16,211 nucleotides of DNA from an uncultured Eubacterium sp. GTDB taxonomy: Bacteria; Bacillota; Clostridia; Lachnospirales; Lachnospiraceae. How positions within the stretch are numbered: position 1 is the stretch's first letter; every line of letters starts with the position of its first letter. The translations under genes were made by a program, and so were the position numbers. Of the stretch, positions 1-7,582 are shown piece by piece. The notes under the pieces were generated by a model. That model was not told the DNA's origin. It searched no databases and was given only the letters and a program-made list of their open reading frames with translations. Location: NCBI GenBank assembly GCA_905236225.1, contig CAJOPM010000158.1, positions 1-16,211 of the forward strand. Reading direction: 5' to 3'.

Positions 1-1652
1 ATATCAGGGATGAAAACCACATCAAACTCCAGGCCTTTAGCAGAATGAAGAGTCATTATATTAACCCCGTCTACGTCTGCGCACTTTGTATTGTTGCTAT
101 CTTCTATGGCTTGCTGTCTTAATCTTTTTGCTTCCTCAAACCATTCTTCATAAGTTTTGTGACATGCAGCACTTTGATAAAGCTCATCTAATACCTCAAT
201 TAAGCTATCTTTATTTATTTGTTTTTCCACTGCATATTCTTTAATGTATTCTTCATATCCCATTACCCCTCTTATATAATTTACTGCTCCCACCGGATTT
301 ATTTTTGCAAGCAATCTTATATCTTTTTCTAAAGTATCAATCCTATCTACCATCCAGCTTTGCGACTCATAATAGTCTCTAAGCACATGAAAGTCGACGA
401 TTTTATCAGATAAAGCAGCTCTTGATATATATCGCAAAGGTCTGTTTATTATCTTAAGAAAGTCCTCTCTTTGCCTGGAGCCTTGAGCAATTTTGATATA
501 TGTAAAAATATCTTTTGCAATCCAATGTTCAAATAAAATAGGAATATGTTCCTTCATTGTATATGGAATATTATATTGCGATAAAATTTGTGCAAATATA
601 AACGGTTGCCTGTTAGTCCTAAACAAAATTGCCACATCCCTATATCTGCCGCCTTCTTTTATATACTTTAAAATATTTTTGCAAATAGCTTTGGCTTCAT
701 TGCTCTGGTCTTCATAACAATTTATTGTAATTGCCTTTGAATCTTCATTAAAAGCACACAACTTTTTTTCAAACCTGTTTTCATTATTTTGAATAAGTTT
801 ATCAGACATCTTTACAACAGAGCTTGGGCAACGATAATTTTCGCTTAGTTTAATTATTTTTACGTCACGAAAATCATCTATAAACTTAAAGCAGATTTCT
901 ACCGAGGCGCCTCTGAATCTGTATATGGACTGATCATCGTCCCCTACCGCAAATATATTATTATGCTCTTTGGCAAGCATCATCATTATGTCATATTGAA
1001 TTCTGTTAATATCCTGAAATTCGTCTATCATGATATATTTATATCTGTTTATAAGAGCAGTTAATATATCATATCTTTGTTCTAAAAGCTCTTTAACGAA
1101 AAGCTGCATATCATCAAAATCGATAAGTCTGTTTTGCAACAGATATTCGTTATATCCGTTATATATTTTCCTAAACTTATCATGGCTAAAATTTACGGAA
1201 TAATAATTATTAATATCTATTCCATCATTTTTTACAATGGATATCTCTTCTAAAATGGATTTAATAAGATCGTTTTCGATTAAAGCCTCATCATCATATT
1301 TAGCGACAAGTCCTTTGATAATTTCATATTGCATATTGGACTTGATTATATTAGAAGCATTATAGCCGTAGGCTCTTTTTAGGATTCCAAAGAATAGAGA
1401 ATGAAAAGTGGTAAATGTCGCATTTTTATTCTGATCTGCCGTAGAGTTCATATAACGATGTGCCATCTCTTTGGCCGCCGCCCTTGTAAAAGTTACCACT
1501 AATATATCGGACGCTCTTACCTTGCAGTGATTAACAAGATAAGAGCATCTTCCTATTATTACAGAAGTTTTTCCGCTTCCCGGACCGGCTATGCAAAAGC
1601 ATGGTCCATCCTTGAAAGTAATTGCCTCAATCTGCGCTTTTGAGTATTTCAT
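1..1652 (-). CDS. UvrD/PcrA-like superfamily 1 DNA helicase, 3' part missing
   Basis: ATP-dependent 3'-5' DNA helicase of the UvrD/Rep/PcrA family, used in DNA repair or removal of stalled complexes. My reading of the minus strand is open from ATG 1652 to the window edge (550 codons). Visible motifs: Q-motif region SKAQIEAI (residues 4-11), Walker A GPGSGKT (23-29), the Ia-type segment [12 protein letters not shown], Walker B DEFQDIN (210-216), motif [17 protein letters not shown] (236-249), the motif IV segment ILFRTNRQ, and motif [17 protein letters not shown] just before the edge. Motif VI and the C-terminus lie outside the window. The start overlaps the end of gltX by 26 bp in another frame; the nearest purine-rich stretch (AGAGGA) is rather far upstream, so translation may depend on coupling to gltX. 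Which UvrD paralogue this is (PcrA proper or a shorter clostridial relative) cannot be decided from the fragment. Confidence 0.93.
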   Translation of the reverse strand, partial: MKYSKAQIEAITFKDGPCFCIAGPGSGKTSVIIGRCSYLVNHCKVRASDILVVTFTRAAAKEMAHRYMNSTADQNKNATFTTFHSLFFGILKRAYGYNASNIIKSNMQYEIIKGLVAKYDDEALIENDLIKSILEEISIVKNDGIDINNYYSVNFSHDKFRKIYNGYNEYLLQNRLIDFDDMQLFVKELLEQRYDILTALINRYKYIMIDEFQDINRIQYDIMMMLAKEHNNIFAVGDDDQSIYRFRGASVEICFKFIDDFRDVKIIKLSENYRCPSSVVKMSDKLIQNNENRFEKKLCAFNEDSKAITINCYEDQSNEAKAICKNILKYIKEGGRYRDVAILFRTNRQPFIFAQILSQYNIPYTMKEHIPILFEHWIAKDIFTYIKIAQGSRQREDFLKIINRPLRYISRAALSDKIVDFHVLRDYYESQSWMVDRIDTLEKDIRLLAKINPVGAVNYIRGVMGYEEYIKEYAVEKQINKDSLIEVLDELYQSAACHKTYEEWFEEAKRLRQQAIEDSNNTKCADVDGVNIMTLHSAKGLEFDVVFIPD

Positions 1653-3099
1653 GTTCGAGTTTTTCGATTCCTCTCTCAATTCTCTTAAGTGTTTCCTCTT
1701 TGCCGATTATAGACATAATCTCAGTGGCTCCGCCGGGTGTCATCTGCTTTCCTGAAACAGCCGTCCTAAGAGGCCACATAACATAGCCATTCTTAAGCTC
1801 TTTATCAGCAATATATTCTTTAAGTGTTGCATAAAGTGCATCATTAGAGTAATCACTTTGCTCTTTTAGTAATGGATATGTATCCTTTAAAACTTCAATG
1901 GAAGTCTCAAGATTAGTCTTGTTCTTTTTATGACAATACATAGAAGCATCATATTCACAAACATTTTCAAAGAAATCAATCTTCTCGGGTATATCATCAA
2001 ATACTTCTATTCTGGTCTTAACAAGCTGTGCTATCTTTTGTTTGTCTATATCTTTTTTTATTACGCTATCAATATATGGCTTAGCTTTTTCATAGAAATC
2101 ATCAAAAGGCATAGCTTTAATATATTCTGAATTCATCCATCTAAGCTTAACAATATCAAATACTGCAGGTGACTTGCTCATATGATGATAATCAAAACAT
2201 TCTACCAGTTCTTCAAGTGAGAAGATTTCTCTGTTATCTTCAGGGCTCCAACCAAGAAGTGCCACAAAGTTGACAATAGCCTCAGTCAAAAAGCCTTTAT
2301 TAATAAGATCTTCATAAGATGAATGTCCACTTCTTTTGCTAAGCTTAACATGTTCTTCATTAGTTATAAGCGGGCAATGTACATAAGTGGGAACTTCCCA
2401 GCCAAAAGCCTCATACAATAAATTGTATTTTGGTGATGAGGACAGATATTCATTTCCTCTTACAACATGAGTAATTCCCATAAGATGGTCATCAATTACA
2501 TTTGCAAAATTATAAGTAGGATATCCATCTGATTTTATCAAAATCATATCATCAAGTTCTGCATTATCTACGCTGATGTCACCATAAATTTCATCATGAA
2601 ATGTAGTAGTTCCTTCTCTTGAGATATTTTGTCTTATTACATATGGCTTGCCTGCCTCTAAATTCTTTAAAACTTCTTCTTTCGATAATGACAGACAATG
2701 CTTATCATAAAGAGAAATCTCTTTACCGGCAACTGTTTGCTTAAGAGACTCTAGCCTTTCTTTATCACAGAAGCAATAATATGCTTTACCCATTTCGACA
2801 AGCTGCTTGGCATATTGCAGATAAATTCCCTTTTTTTGTCTTTCGCTCTGAATATAGGGGCCAACGCCTTTGTCTTTATCAGGTCCTTCATCATGAATAA
2901 GTCCCGTTTTTTCAAGCGTCCTGTATATAATATCTACAGCCCCCTCAACATACCTTTCCTGGTCAGTATCTTCAATACGCAAAATAAAGTCACCGCCCTC
3001 ATGCTTTGCAATAAGATAAGCATAAAGCGCAGTTCTAAGATTACCCACATGCATTCTTCCGGTTGGTGAAGGCGCAAAACGCGTTCTGACTTTACTCAT
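1627..3099 (-). CDS. gltX: Glutamyl-tRNA synthetase
   Basis: Class I aminoacyl-tRNA synthetase charging tRNA-Glu with glutamate in the cytoplasm; 490 aa, normal for bacterial GltX. The N-terminal Rossmann fold starts [14 protein letters not shown], where HVGN (17-20) is the HIGH signature, followed by RIEDTD (41-46). A zinc-type Cys-x-Cys...Tyr-x3-Cys arrangement is present (C109, C111, Y131, C135). The KMSKS signature appears as KLSKR (252-256). The C-terminal half is the helical anticodon-binding domain. The ATG follows AAGGAG with good spacing and directly abuts the TAA of coaBC (0 bp gap), so the two are probably co-translated. Clostridia usually make Gln-tRNA indirectly, so this enzyme could be non-discriminating, but that cannot be read from the sequence. 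Its position inside a pantothenate/CoA operon is unusual but may be lineage-typical. Confidence 0.97.
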   Translation of the reverse strand: MSKVRTRFAPSPTGRMHVGNLRTALYAYLIAKHEGGDFILRIEDTDQERYVEGAVDIIYRTLEKTGLIHDEGPDKDKGVGPYIQSERQKKGIYLQYAKQLVEMGKAYYCFCDKERLESLKQTVAGKEISLYDKHCLSLSKEEVLKNLEAGKPYVIRQNISREGTTTFHDEIYGDISVDNAELDDMILIKSDGYPTYNFANVIDDHLMGITHVVRGNEYLSSSPKYNLLYEAFGWEVPTYVHCPLITNEEHVKLSKRSGHSSYEDLINKGFLTEAIVNFVALLGWSPEDNREIFSLEELVECFDYHHMSKSPAVFDIVKLRWMNSEYIKAMPFDDFYEKAKPYIDSVIKKDIDKQKIAQLVKTRIEVFDDIPEKIDFFENVCEYDASMYCHKKNKTNLETSIEVLKDTYPLLKEQSDYSNDALYATLKEYIADKELKNGYVMWPLRTAVSGKQMTPGGATEIMSIIGKEETLKRIERGIEKLEHEILKSAD

Positions 3100-4287
3100 T
3101 TAAATATTCTCCTTAATTCTATCGAGTATTTTATGTGCCACCTCTTCTTTTGACATTATTGGCAGCCTTGTAATATCATCCTTTGTAATAAGTGTTATAA
3201 CATTAGTATCCACTTCAAATCCTGCTCCTTCTTGATTAAGATTGTTAGCAGCAATCATATCAAGATTCTTCTTTACAAGTTTTTTCTTGGAATTTTCAAC
3301 AAGATTCTCTGTTTCCATAGAAAATCCACATACAAATTGAGATTTCTTTTGCGTAGCTATAGTTGCAAGAATATCGTCGGTTCTGCAAAGTTTTATTGAT
3401 AAATCGTCTTCGGATTTTTTTATTTTATGATCCGCGACATCCTTCGGTTTGTAGTCAGCTACAGCAGCAGCCATGATAAGAGCATCACAGCTATCAAATT
3501 CATTTTGTATGCACTCTTTCATATCTGCGGCCGAGACAACATCAATTTTCTTTAAAAATAACGGTGTCTTTAGATTAGCCTTTGCCGAAATCAGGGTAAC
3601 ATTTGCACCTCGTCTTGCTGCTGCACACGCTATCGCATATCCCATCTTTCCGCTGGAATGATTTGTAATATACCTTACCGGATCTATTGCCTCTTTAGTT
3701 GCACCCGCGCTTACTAATATTTTCTTTCCCTTTAGATCCTTCTCATATGCTATGGTCTGAATAATATATTCAAGTAAAATTTCCGGGTCGGGCATCTTGC
3801 CCTTACCAATATCCTTGCAAGCCAAAAATCCGCTATCAGGCTCTATAACCTCATAACTGAAACTTTTAAGTTTATGAATATTGTCTTGTACAATTTTATT
3901 TTCATACATTCCCGTATTCATAGCGGGAGCAAATATTATTGGCGCTCTGCTGGCCATAAGCGTCGTGGTAAGCATATCATCCGCTATTCCGGATGCAACC
4001 TTTCCTAAAACATTGGCAGATGCCGGCGCAACCATGAAAACATCGGCTGCTTTTGCTAAAGATACATGCATTACCGAGAATTCAAAGTTTCTGTCAAATG
4101 TATCTACTATACATTTATTGTTAGTAAGTGTTTCAAACGTTATCGGATTTATAAAATTAGTTGCATTTTGCGTCATGATTACATGCACGTCTGCATTAAG
4201 CTTAACTAACATACTCGCAAGATTTGCAATTTTGTATGCGGCAATACTGCCACATACACCCAGAACTACAGTTTTTCCCTTAAGCAT
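3100..4287 (-). CDS. coaBC: Bifunctional phosphopantothenoylcysteine decarboxylase / phosphopantothenate-cysteine ligase
   Basis: Two consecutive steps of CoA synthesis: CoaB joins cysteine to 4'-phosphopantothenate, and CoaC decarboxylates the product to 4'-phosphopantetheine using FMN. With the start at ATG 4287 the protein is 395 aa, normal for the family. The CoaC flavoprotein domain (about 1-180) shows GSIAAYK (13-19), catalytic His in MHVSLAKAADV (H74), the PAMN motif (121-124) and active-site Cys157 in GFLACKDIGKGKMPDP. The CoaB domain (about 186-395) shows SAGATKEAIDPVRYITNHSSGKMG, AAVADYKP (274-281) and the lysine-rich KIKK (288-291). The open frame extends 54 codons upstream to 4449, but that part overlaps panD and has no family match; ATG 4287 is preceded by AGGAGA at proper distance and begins MLKGKTVVLGVCGSIAAYK as expected. 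It lies 10 bp after panD. Confidence 0.97.
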   Translation of the reverse strand: MLKGKTVVLGVCGSIAAYKIANLASMLVKLNADVHVIMTQNATNFINPITFETLTNNKCIVDTFDRNFEFSVMHVSLAKAADVFMVAPASANVLGKVASGIADDMLTTTLMASRAPIIFAPAMNTGMYENKIVQDNIHKLKSFSYEVIEPDSGFLACKDIGKGKMPDPEILLEYIIQTIAYEKDLKGKKILVSAGATKEAIDPVRYITNHSSGKMGYAIACAAARRGANVTLISAKANLKTPLFLKKIDVVSAADMKECIQNEFDSCDALIMAAAVADYKPKDVADHKIKKSEDDLSIKLCRTDDILATIATQKKSQFVCGFSMETENLVENSKKKLVKKNLDMIAANNLNQEGAGFEVDTNVITLITKDDITRLPIMSKEEVAHKILDRIKENI

Positions 4288-4297
4288 ATTTATTCTC

Positions 4298-4687
4298 CTA
4301 CATATCCTTAAGAAGTCCATGCTTCTCGTAACTGGTAATTCTTGATACGTTATTATTCTCATCAACAAATACAACCTGTGGATCAAAACCTTTTGCCTCT
4401 TCGGGCGTAACGGATGCATATGCCATAATAATAATCTTATCTCCAACACTTACGCATCTTGCAGCCGCTCCGTTAAGACATATCATTTTTGAACCACGCT
4501 CTCCGGCTATAGTATATGTCTCAAATCTTTGACCGTTATTGATATCTACGATTTGAACCATCTCATATTCCATAATGCCGGCTGCATCAAGCAAGTCTTC
4601 ATCTACCGTAATACTCCCCACATAATCAAGCTCAGCCTGCGTGACGCTGGCTCTGTGAATCTTTCCTTTAAGTTTCTTAATGTACAT
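4298..4687 (-). CDS. panD: Aspartate 1-decarboxylase (pyruvoyl-dependent)
   Basis: Makes beta-alanine from aspartate, the second substrate of PanC. The proenzyme cleaves itself between Gly24 and Ser25 to form the pyruvoyl group; both residues are present in DYVGSITVD when the start is ATG 4687, and the numbering then matches the E. coli proenzyme exactly (Gly24-Ser25). Other family hallmarks: [16 protein letters not shown] at the N-terminus, the segment [35 protein letters not shown], and a C-terminal VVFVDENN. Length is 129 aa, normal. A GTG three codons upstream (4696) would lie inside the ribosome binding site AAGGTGG, so the ATG is preferred. It is preceded by panC (15 bp gap) and followed by coaBC (10 bp gap). 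Confidence 0.97.
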   Translation of the reverse strand: MYIKKLKGKIHRASVTQAELDYVGSITVDEDLLDAAGIMEYEMVQIVDINNGQRFETYTIAGERGSKMICLNGAAARCVSVGDKIIIMAYASVTPEEAKGFDPQVVFVDENNNVSRITSYEKHGLLKDM

Positions 4688-4702
4688 TTTTTCCACCTTA
4701 AG

Positions 4703-5542
4703 TTACACACTGAAATTATCAATCAATCTGGTCTTACCTATATAAACTGCCATGGCAAAAAGGGTAGGCGATTGTACCTTTTTAACAATCTGCATGCTAA
4801 GTCCATCTACGGCTTTGACATAGTCAATTTTTGCCATAGGCTCGCTTTCAATAAGTTCTTTCATTGCAGCTACTATTTTATCTGCATCATCTTCGCCTTC
4901 AGATACTAATTTACTTCCAAGCGTCACAGCTTTATACAGTATTAGAGCAGCCTTTCTTTCGTCTTTTGAAAGATATGTGTTTCTAGAACTCTTTGCTAAT
5001 CCATCTTCTTCTCTTATTATAGGGCAGCCTATAATCTCTAAATTCATATTTAGATCAAGCACCATGCGCTTAACTATAGCAAGCTGTTGAGCATCCTTTT
5101 GACCAAAATATGCCTTATCGGGCTGCACAATATTAAATAATTTTGTAAGTACTGTGCACACGCCTCGAAAATGCACCGGTCTTGACAAGCCGCACAACTC
5201 TTCGGTAAGTACTGACATATCTACATATGAACAAAAACCTTCTGCATACATCTTATCTGCATCGGGATGAAATATAACATCCGCTCCAAGGCTTTCACAA
5301 AATTTCTGATCTTTAGCAAGATCCCTTGGATAACTATCTAGATCCTCGCCTTCTCCAAACTGCATTGGATTAACAAAAATACTAACTACAACTTTGTCAT
5401 TATCTTCTGCTGCCCGCTTGATAAGCGAGCCATGTCCCTCATGAAGATATCCCATCGTAGGTACAAACCCTACACTTAAGCCCTCTGATTTCCACCGTTT
5501 AACAGTATGCCTTATATCTTCTATAGTTTCAAGTGTTTTCAT
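4703..5542 (-). CDS. panC: Pantothenate synthetase (pantoate-beta-alanine ligase)
   Basis: Condenses pantoate with beta-alanine, using ATP, to give pantothenate (vitamin B5). It has 279 aa, typical. Visible family motifs: PTMGYLHEGH (28-37) with the HIGH-type nucleotide-binding HEGH, FVNPMQFGEGEDLDSYPR (56-73) for pantoate/ATP contacts, HFRGV (124-128), FGQKD (146-150), and the KMSKS-like KSSRN (184-188). The start ATG overlaps the TAA of panB by one base (TAATG), and a GGAG lies within the end of panB, so translation is probably coupled. The neighbours supply both substrates: panG and panB make pantoate, panD makes beta-alanine. Confidence 0.98.
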   Translation of the reverse strand: MKTLETIEDIRHTVKRWKSEGLSVGFVPTMGYLHEGHGSLIKRAAEDNDKVVVSIFVNPMQFGEGEDLDSYPRDLAKDQKFCESLGADVIFHPDADKMYAEGFCSYVDMSVLTEELCGLSRPVHFRGVCTVLTKLFNIVQPDKAYFGQKDAQQLAIVKRMVLDLNMNLEIIGCPIIREEDGLAKSSRNTYLSKDERKAALILYKAVTLGSKLVSEGEDDADKIVAAMKELIESEPMAKIDYVKAVDGLSMQIVKKVQSPTLFAMAVYIGKTRLIDNFSV

Positions 5543-6372
5543 TATTTCTCCAGTTCCTCCATTACCTCTTTTTTTATTGTATAAGTATGTTCCTCAGCCG
5601 GAAAACTGCCGTTTCTTATTTCTTCTATGTAGTCTTTAAATGCTCCCTTCATTATACTTCCCACATCTGCAAACTTCTTGACAAACTTTGGAGTATAATC
5701 CGAAAACATTCCAAGCATATCCTGATATACAAGCACCTGTCCGTCGCAGCTGCTGCCTGCGCCAATACCTATAGTCGGAATTGAAAGTGATTTAGTAATT
5801 TTCTCAGCCAAAAGCGCCGGTATTCCTTCAAGAACAACTAATGATGCACCAGCATCTTCAATTCTCTTAGCATCATCTAATATCTTCCTTGCCGTCTCTA
5901 TGTTTTTACCCTGAACCTTAAAACCGCCAAATGCATTTACAGACTGAGGCGTTAGGCCTATATGCGCACAAACAGGAATCTGTGCTTTTACAATTGCACT
6001 AATCTGTTCACATACATCTGCGCCACCTTCTAGTTTAACGCCGTTTGCGTGACCTTCTTTGACTAATCTTCCGGCATTTACAACTGCGTCATAAATACTT
6101 GTTTGGTATGATAGAAATGGCATATCTGCAAGCACAAATGCGTCTTTTGCTCCTCTTGCGACAGCTTTTGTATGATGGATCATATCTTCCATAGTAACAG
6201 CCAATGTATCTTCAAGACCAAGCATTACCTGACCTAATGAATCACCGATAAGAAGAACATTTATGCCGGCCTCATCCATAAGCTTTGCCATAGAGTAGTC
6301 ATAGCAGGTTAGCATAGCAATCTTTTCACCGGATTCTTTTTGCTTTTTCATAGTTAAAATTGTGTTTTTCAT
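5542..6372 (-). CDS. panB: Ketopantoate (3-methyl-2-oxobutanoate) hydroxymethyltransferase
   Basis: First committed step to pantothenate: transfers a hydroxymethyl group from methylene-tetrahydrofolate to 2-ketoisovalerate, giving ketopantoate. 276 aa, a TIM-barrel enzyme of normal length. Family signatures are complete: [17 protein letters not shown] (20-36), metal-binding GDSLG (43-47) and ADMPF (82-86), VKLEGG (112-117), [21 protein letters not shown] (135-155), VLEGIP (180-185) with the catalytic Glu, and [24 protein letters not shown] (198-221). Its ATG overlaps the TGA of the upstream reductase gene by 4 bp (ATGA) and its TAA overlaps the panC start by 1 bp. Confidence 0.98.
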   Translation of the reverse strand: MKNTILTMKKQKESGEKIAMLTCYDYSMAKLMDEAGINVLLIGDSLGQVMLGLEDTLAVTMEDMIHHTKAVARGAKDAFVLADMPFLSYQTSIYDAVVNAGRLVKEGHANGVKLEGGADVCEQISAIVKAQIPVCAHIGLTPQSVNAFGGFKVQGKNIETARKILDDAKRIEDAGASLVVLEGIPALLAEKITKSLSIPTIGIGAGSSCDGQVLVYQDMLGMFSDYTPKFVKKFADVGSIMKGAFKDYIEEIRNGSFPAEEHTYTIKKEVMEELEK

Positions 6373-7211
6373 TTTAGTAATTCCTCCAACTTCCCATAGT
6401 CTCTTTCGGGATTTTTATGTTTTGCAATTTGTAATATCTGCTTTGATAACGAAATATATATATCCTTCTTCACATTATCTAAATTCTCTAGATGTGAATT
6501 TACAGTGTCATTATCTGCCCTTTCGAGAGGTCCGGTAAGAGCATTAAAAAATCCGTCTTCTATAACATGCTCAAGATTGCCTCTCATAAGCGGCGCTAAA
6601 GCACAAAGCGATGTCTCATAATCGAATCCTATGTCTTTTAAAATATCGCACGCCGTATATACAAGTCCGCACATAAGATTAGATGCAACCGTAGCTGCTG
6701 CATGATAGCTTATCTTATTATCGGGCGATATGATTCTATAATTTGCATCGCATTTTTCTAAAATGCTTATAGCCTTTTGTATCCCTTTTTCATCATAACT
6801 TTCAATTGTAAATAACGCTTGTGGAAGCTCTTTATAAGAGCCGAATCTGTCAGATACGGCAAAGAGTGGATGGATAGAAACTCCTAATGCTTGACGTTTG
6901 TCAATTCCATGAAAAATTTTTGAACTAAGCGATCCGCTGCAATGACAAACCAATTGTCCTTTTCTGATATGATCTGCTATCTCATCATATACGGAAGCAA
7001 TCATACCATCAGGTACAGTGATAAAGATTACGTCATTATCCTCTGTCAGTCTAATCTTGTCATCATAAACAATACTGTGTGTAAACTCAGCCGCCGTGGC
7101 AGCACTTTCATGACTTCTTGAATTAAAGCCCGTAACATTAATATTGTGCGCAATAAAAAATTTTGCCATAGAGCAGCCAACCTTGCCTGCTCCAATAAAG
7201 CCGATGTTCAA
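6369..7211 (-). CDS. panG: Rossmann-fold/DUF2520 oxidoreductase, probable PanG-type ketopantoate reductase
   Basis: The N-terminal half is a Rossmann NAD(P) domain: with the start used here, GAGKVG (7-12) is the GxGxxG loop, and Ser-Arg in [10 protein letters not shown] after the second strand suggests NADPH preference. [17 protein letters not shown] and SIHPLFAV follow; the helical C-terminal half looks like DUF2520 ([11 protein letters not shown]..., LTGPLERAD). PanG, first described in Francisella and present in Clostridioides and Enterococcus, replaces PanE/IlvC as ketopantoate reductase; assigning this gene to it rests on fold plus its place at the head of panBCD, where the reductase step is otherwise missing. 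The longest frame begins at GTG 7217, only about two bases after AAGGAGG; TTG 7211 lies 7 bases after it and gives [12 protein letters not shown], so it is preferred. The TGA overlaps panB by 4 bp. A general DUF2520 protein of other substrate is the alternative. Confidence 0.8.
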   Translation of the reverse strand: MNIGFIGAGKVGCSMAKFFIAHNINVTGFNSRSHESAATAAEFTHSIVYDDKIRLTEDNDVIFITVPDGMIASVYDEIADHIRKGQLVCHCSGSLSSKIFHGIDKRQALGVSIHPLFAVSDRFGSYKELPQALFTIESYDEKGIQKAISILEKCDANYRIISPDNKISYHAAATVASNLMCGLVYTACDILKDIGFDYETSLCALAPLMRGNLEHVIEDGFFNALTGPLERADNDTVNSHLENLDNVKKDIYISLSKQILQIAKHKNPERDYGKLEELLK

Positions 7212-7370
7212 TGGCACCCCTCCTTATCTTAGTCAGGGGATAATAAGTCTCGTTCCTATCAGGATACAAGCTATAGCCGTAGGCTCTATCATAATTATCA
7301 TTGTCAGCAAACAGGTATAGTTTCTTCTAAAAAATAAGAATACCATCCTAAAACGTAATTCACCAAAGAG

Positions 7371-7399
7371 AATATATCATTATTGTTACAAAAAGTAAA
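7371..7399 (-). promoter_or_regulatory. Candidate promoter of the pan-coaBC-gltX operon
   Basis: On the minus strand a -35-like TTTACT (7399-7394) and a -10-like TATATT (7376-7371) are separated by 17 bases. The match is 4/6 and 5/6 to the sigma-A consensus, in a very AT-rich setting. It would start transcription near 7364 and give a leader of roughly 150 bases before panG. It lies between the hairpin cluster and panG, so the pan operon could be transcribed independently of the gene at 7582-8787. Other weak matches are possible in such AT-rich DNA. Confidence 0.45.
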
Positions 7400-7449
7400 T
7401 AAAAATCGGACATCATGCGACTTTATCAAACTAAATAAGAAACGAAAGT

Positions 7450-7471
7450 CAAGACTCGCTCGCGAGTCTTG
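7450..7471. repeat. 22-bp palindromic hairpin repeat, copy 1
   Basis: Arms CAAGACTCGC and GCGAGTCTTG are perfectly complementary (10 bp) around a 2-base centre TC. A second copy lies at 16127-16148 and is identical except that stem position 5 is T instead of A, with the matching T-to-A change in the other arm, so pairing is kept. There is no clean T-run on either side, so it is not a textbook intrinsic terminator, although the minus-strand flank (ACTTTCGTTTCTTATTT) is moderately T-rich and could give weak termination after the unit ending at 7582. Confidence 0.8.
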
Positions 7472-7475
7472 CGAC

Positions 7476-7492
7476 GGAATGCTTAGCATTCC
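7476..7492. repeat. 17-bp perfect palindrome
   Basis: GGAATGCTTAGCATTCC has arms of 8 bp around one central base. It lies 4 bp from the 22-bp hairpin and forms part of the same hairpin chain. A shorter palindrome GGGTACCC follows at 7503-7510. No coding role is apparent. Confidence 0.75.
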
Positions 7493-7509
7493 TAGTCCTT
7501 TAGGGTACC

Positions 7510-7582
7510 CCGACTGAGTATAGTTTGTCATACCCCCCCACCTACGCTAACACTTAGAGGTGGGAGATTTCTCCGACTGAGT
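7510..7582. repeat. Direct repeat CCGACTGAGT, two copies, each next to a hairpin
   Basis: CCGACTGAGT occurs at 7510-7519 and 7573-7582, 63 bp apart in the same orientation. Each copy is immediately preceded on the plus strand by a small palindrome: GGGTACCC (7503-7510) and GGAGA-TT-TCTCC (7563-7574). The second copy runs into the stop codon of the gene at 7582-8787. The arrangement suggests a duplicated unit or the boundaries of a short inserted element. Confidence 0.6.
7537..7564 (-). repeat. Composite GC-rich hairpin, IS200/IS605-end-like
   Basis: Outer arms CCCACCT (7537-7543) and AGGTGGG (7558-7564) pair over 7 bp; inside them CTAA (7547-7550) and TTAG (7554-7557) form a second short stem with a 3-base loop. 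On the minus strand the outer stem reads CCCACCT...AGGTGGG followed by a G-run and TATGACAAAC. Hairpins of this general shape occur at the right ends of IS200/IS605 elements, where they also form the 3' part of the TnpB guide RNA; this is resemblance by eye only. No transposase or tnpB gene is nearby. It lies directly after the stop codon of the upstream gene (7582) and could also shield that mRNA end. Confidence 0.55.

Larger units (their letters stand above)
7217..7581. other. Non-coding interval between the coiled-coil gene and panG
   Basis: This interval has two halves. Positions 7217-7440 are AT-rich, with the candidate pan promoter and leader; the leader holds small inverted repeats such as AGCC-GTA-GGCT near 7276-7286, and a CCCCT/AGGGG pairing (7217-7221 with 7235-7239) that would cover part of the panG ribosome binding site. 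Positions 7441-7581 hold a chain of perfect hairpins and a direct repeat, listed separately. A 75-codon open frame (7531-7304, minus) is created by the hairpin sequences and is not called. I recognise no known riboswitch, T-box or tRNA here. Confidence 0.7.

Noticed and set aside
3881..4345. 154-codon plus-strand open frame opposite coaBC (and others such as 10071-10685 and 9072-9416)
   Set aside because: They lie opposite well-supported minus-strand genes with conserved motifs; their hydrophobic translations are typical of antisense shadows in AT-rich DNA.
4288..4449. 54-codon N-terminal extension of coaBC
   Set aside because: It overlaps panD in another frame and has no family counterpart; ATG 4287 has a good ribosome binding site and gives the standard CoaBC start.
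7450..7471. Intrinsic terminator of the DUF5717 operon
   Set aside because: The stem is strong, but no clear T-run follows on the minus strand, and the second copy lies upstream of a promoter without any T-run. It is recorded as a repeat instead.
7304..7531. 75-codon open frame on the minus strand between panG and the coiled-coil gene
   Set aside because: Its codons run through the hairpin chain and the candidate pan promoter, its apparent ribosome binding site is the arm of the GC-rich hairpin plus the G-run, and the protein resembles nothing I know. It is better explained by the repeats.
7441..7581. CRISPR array
   Set aside because: There is no regularly spaced repeat; the only direct repeat is 10 bp with two copies, and no cas gene is present.
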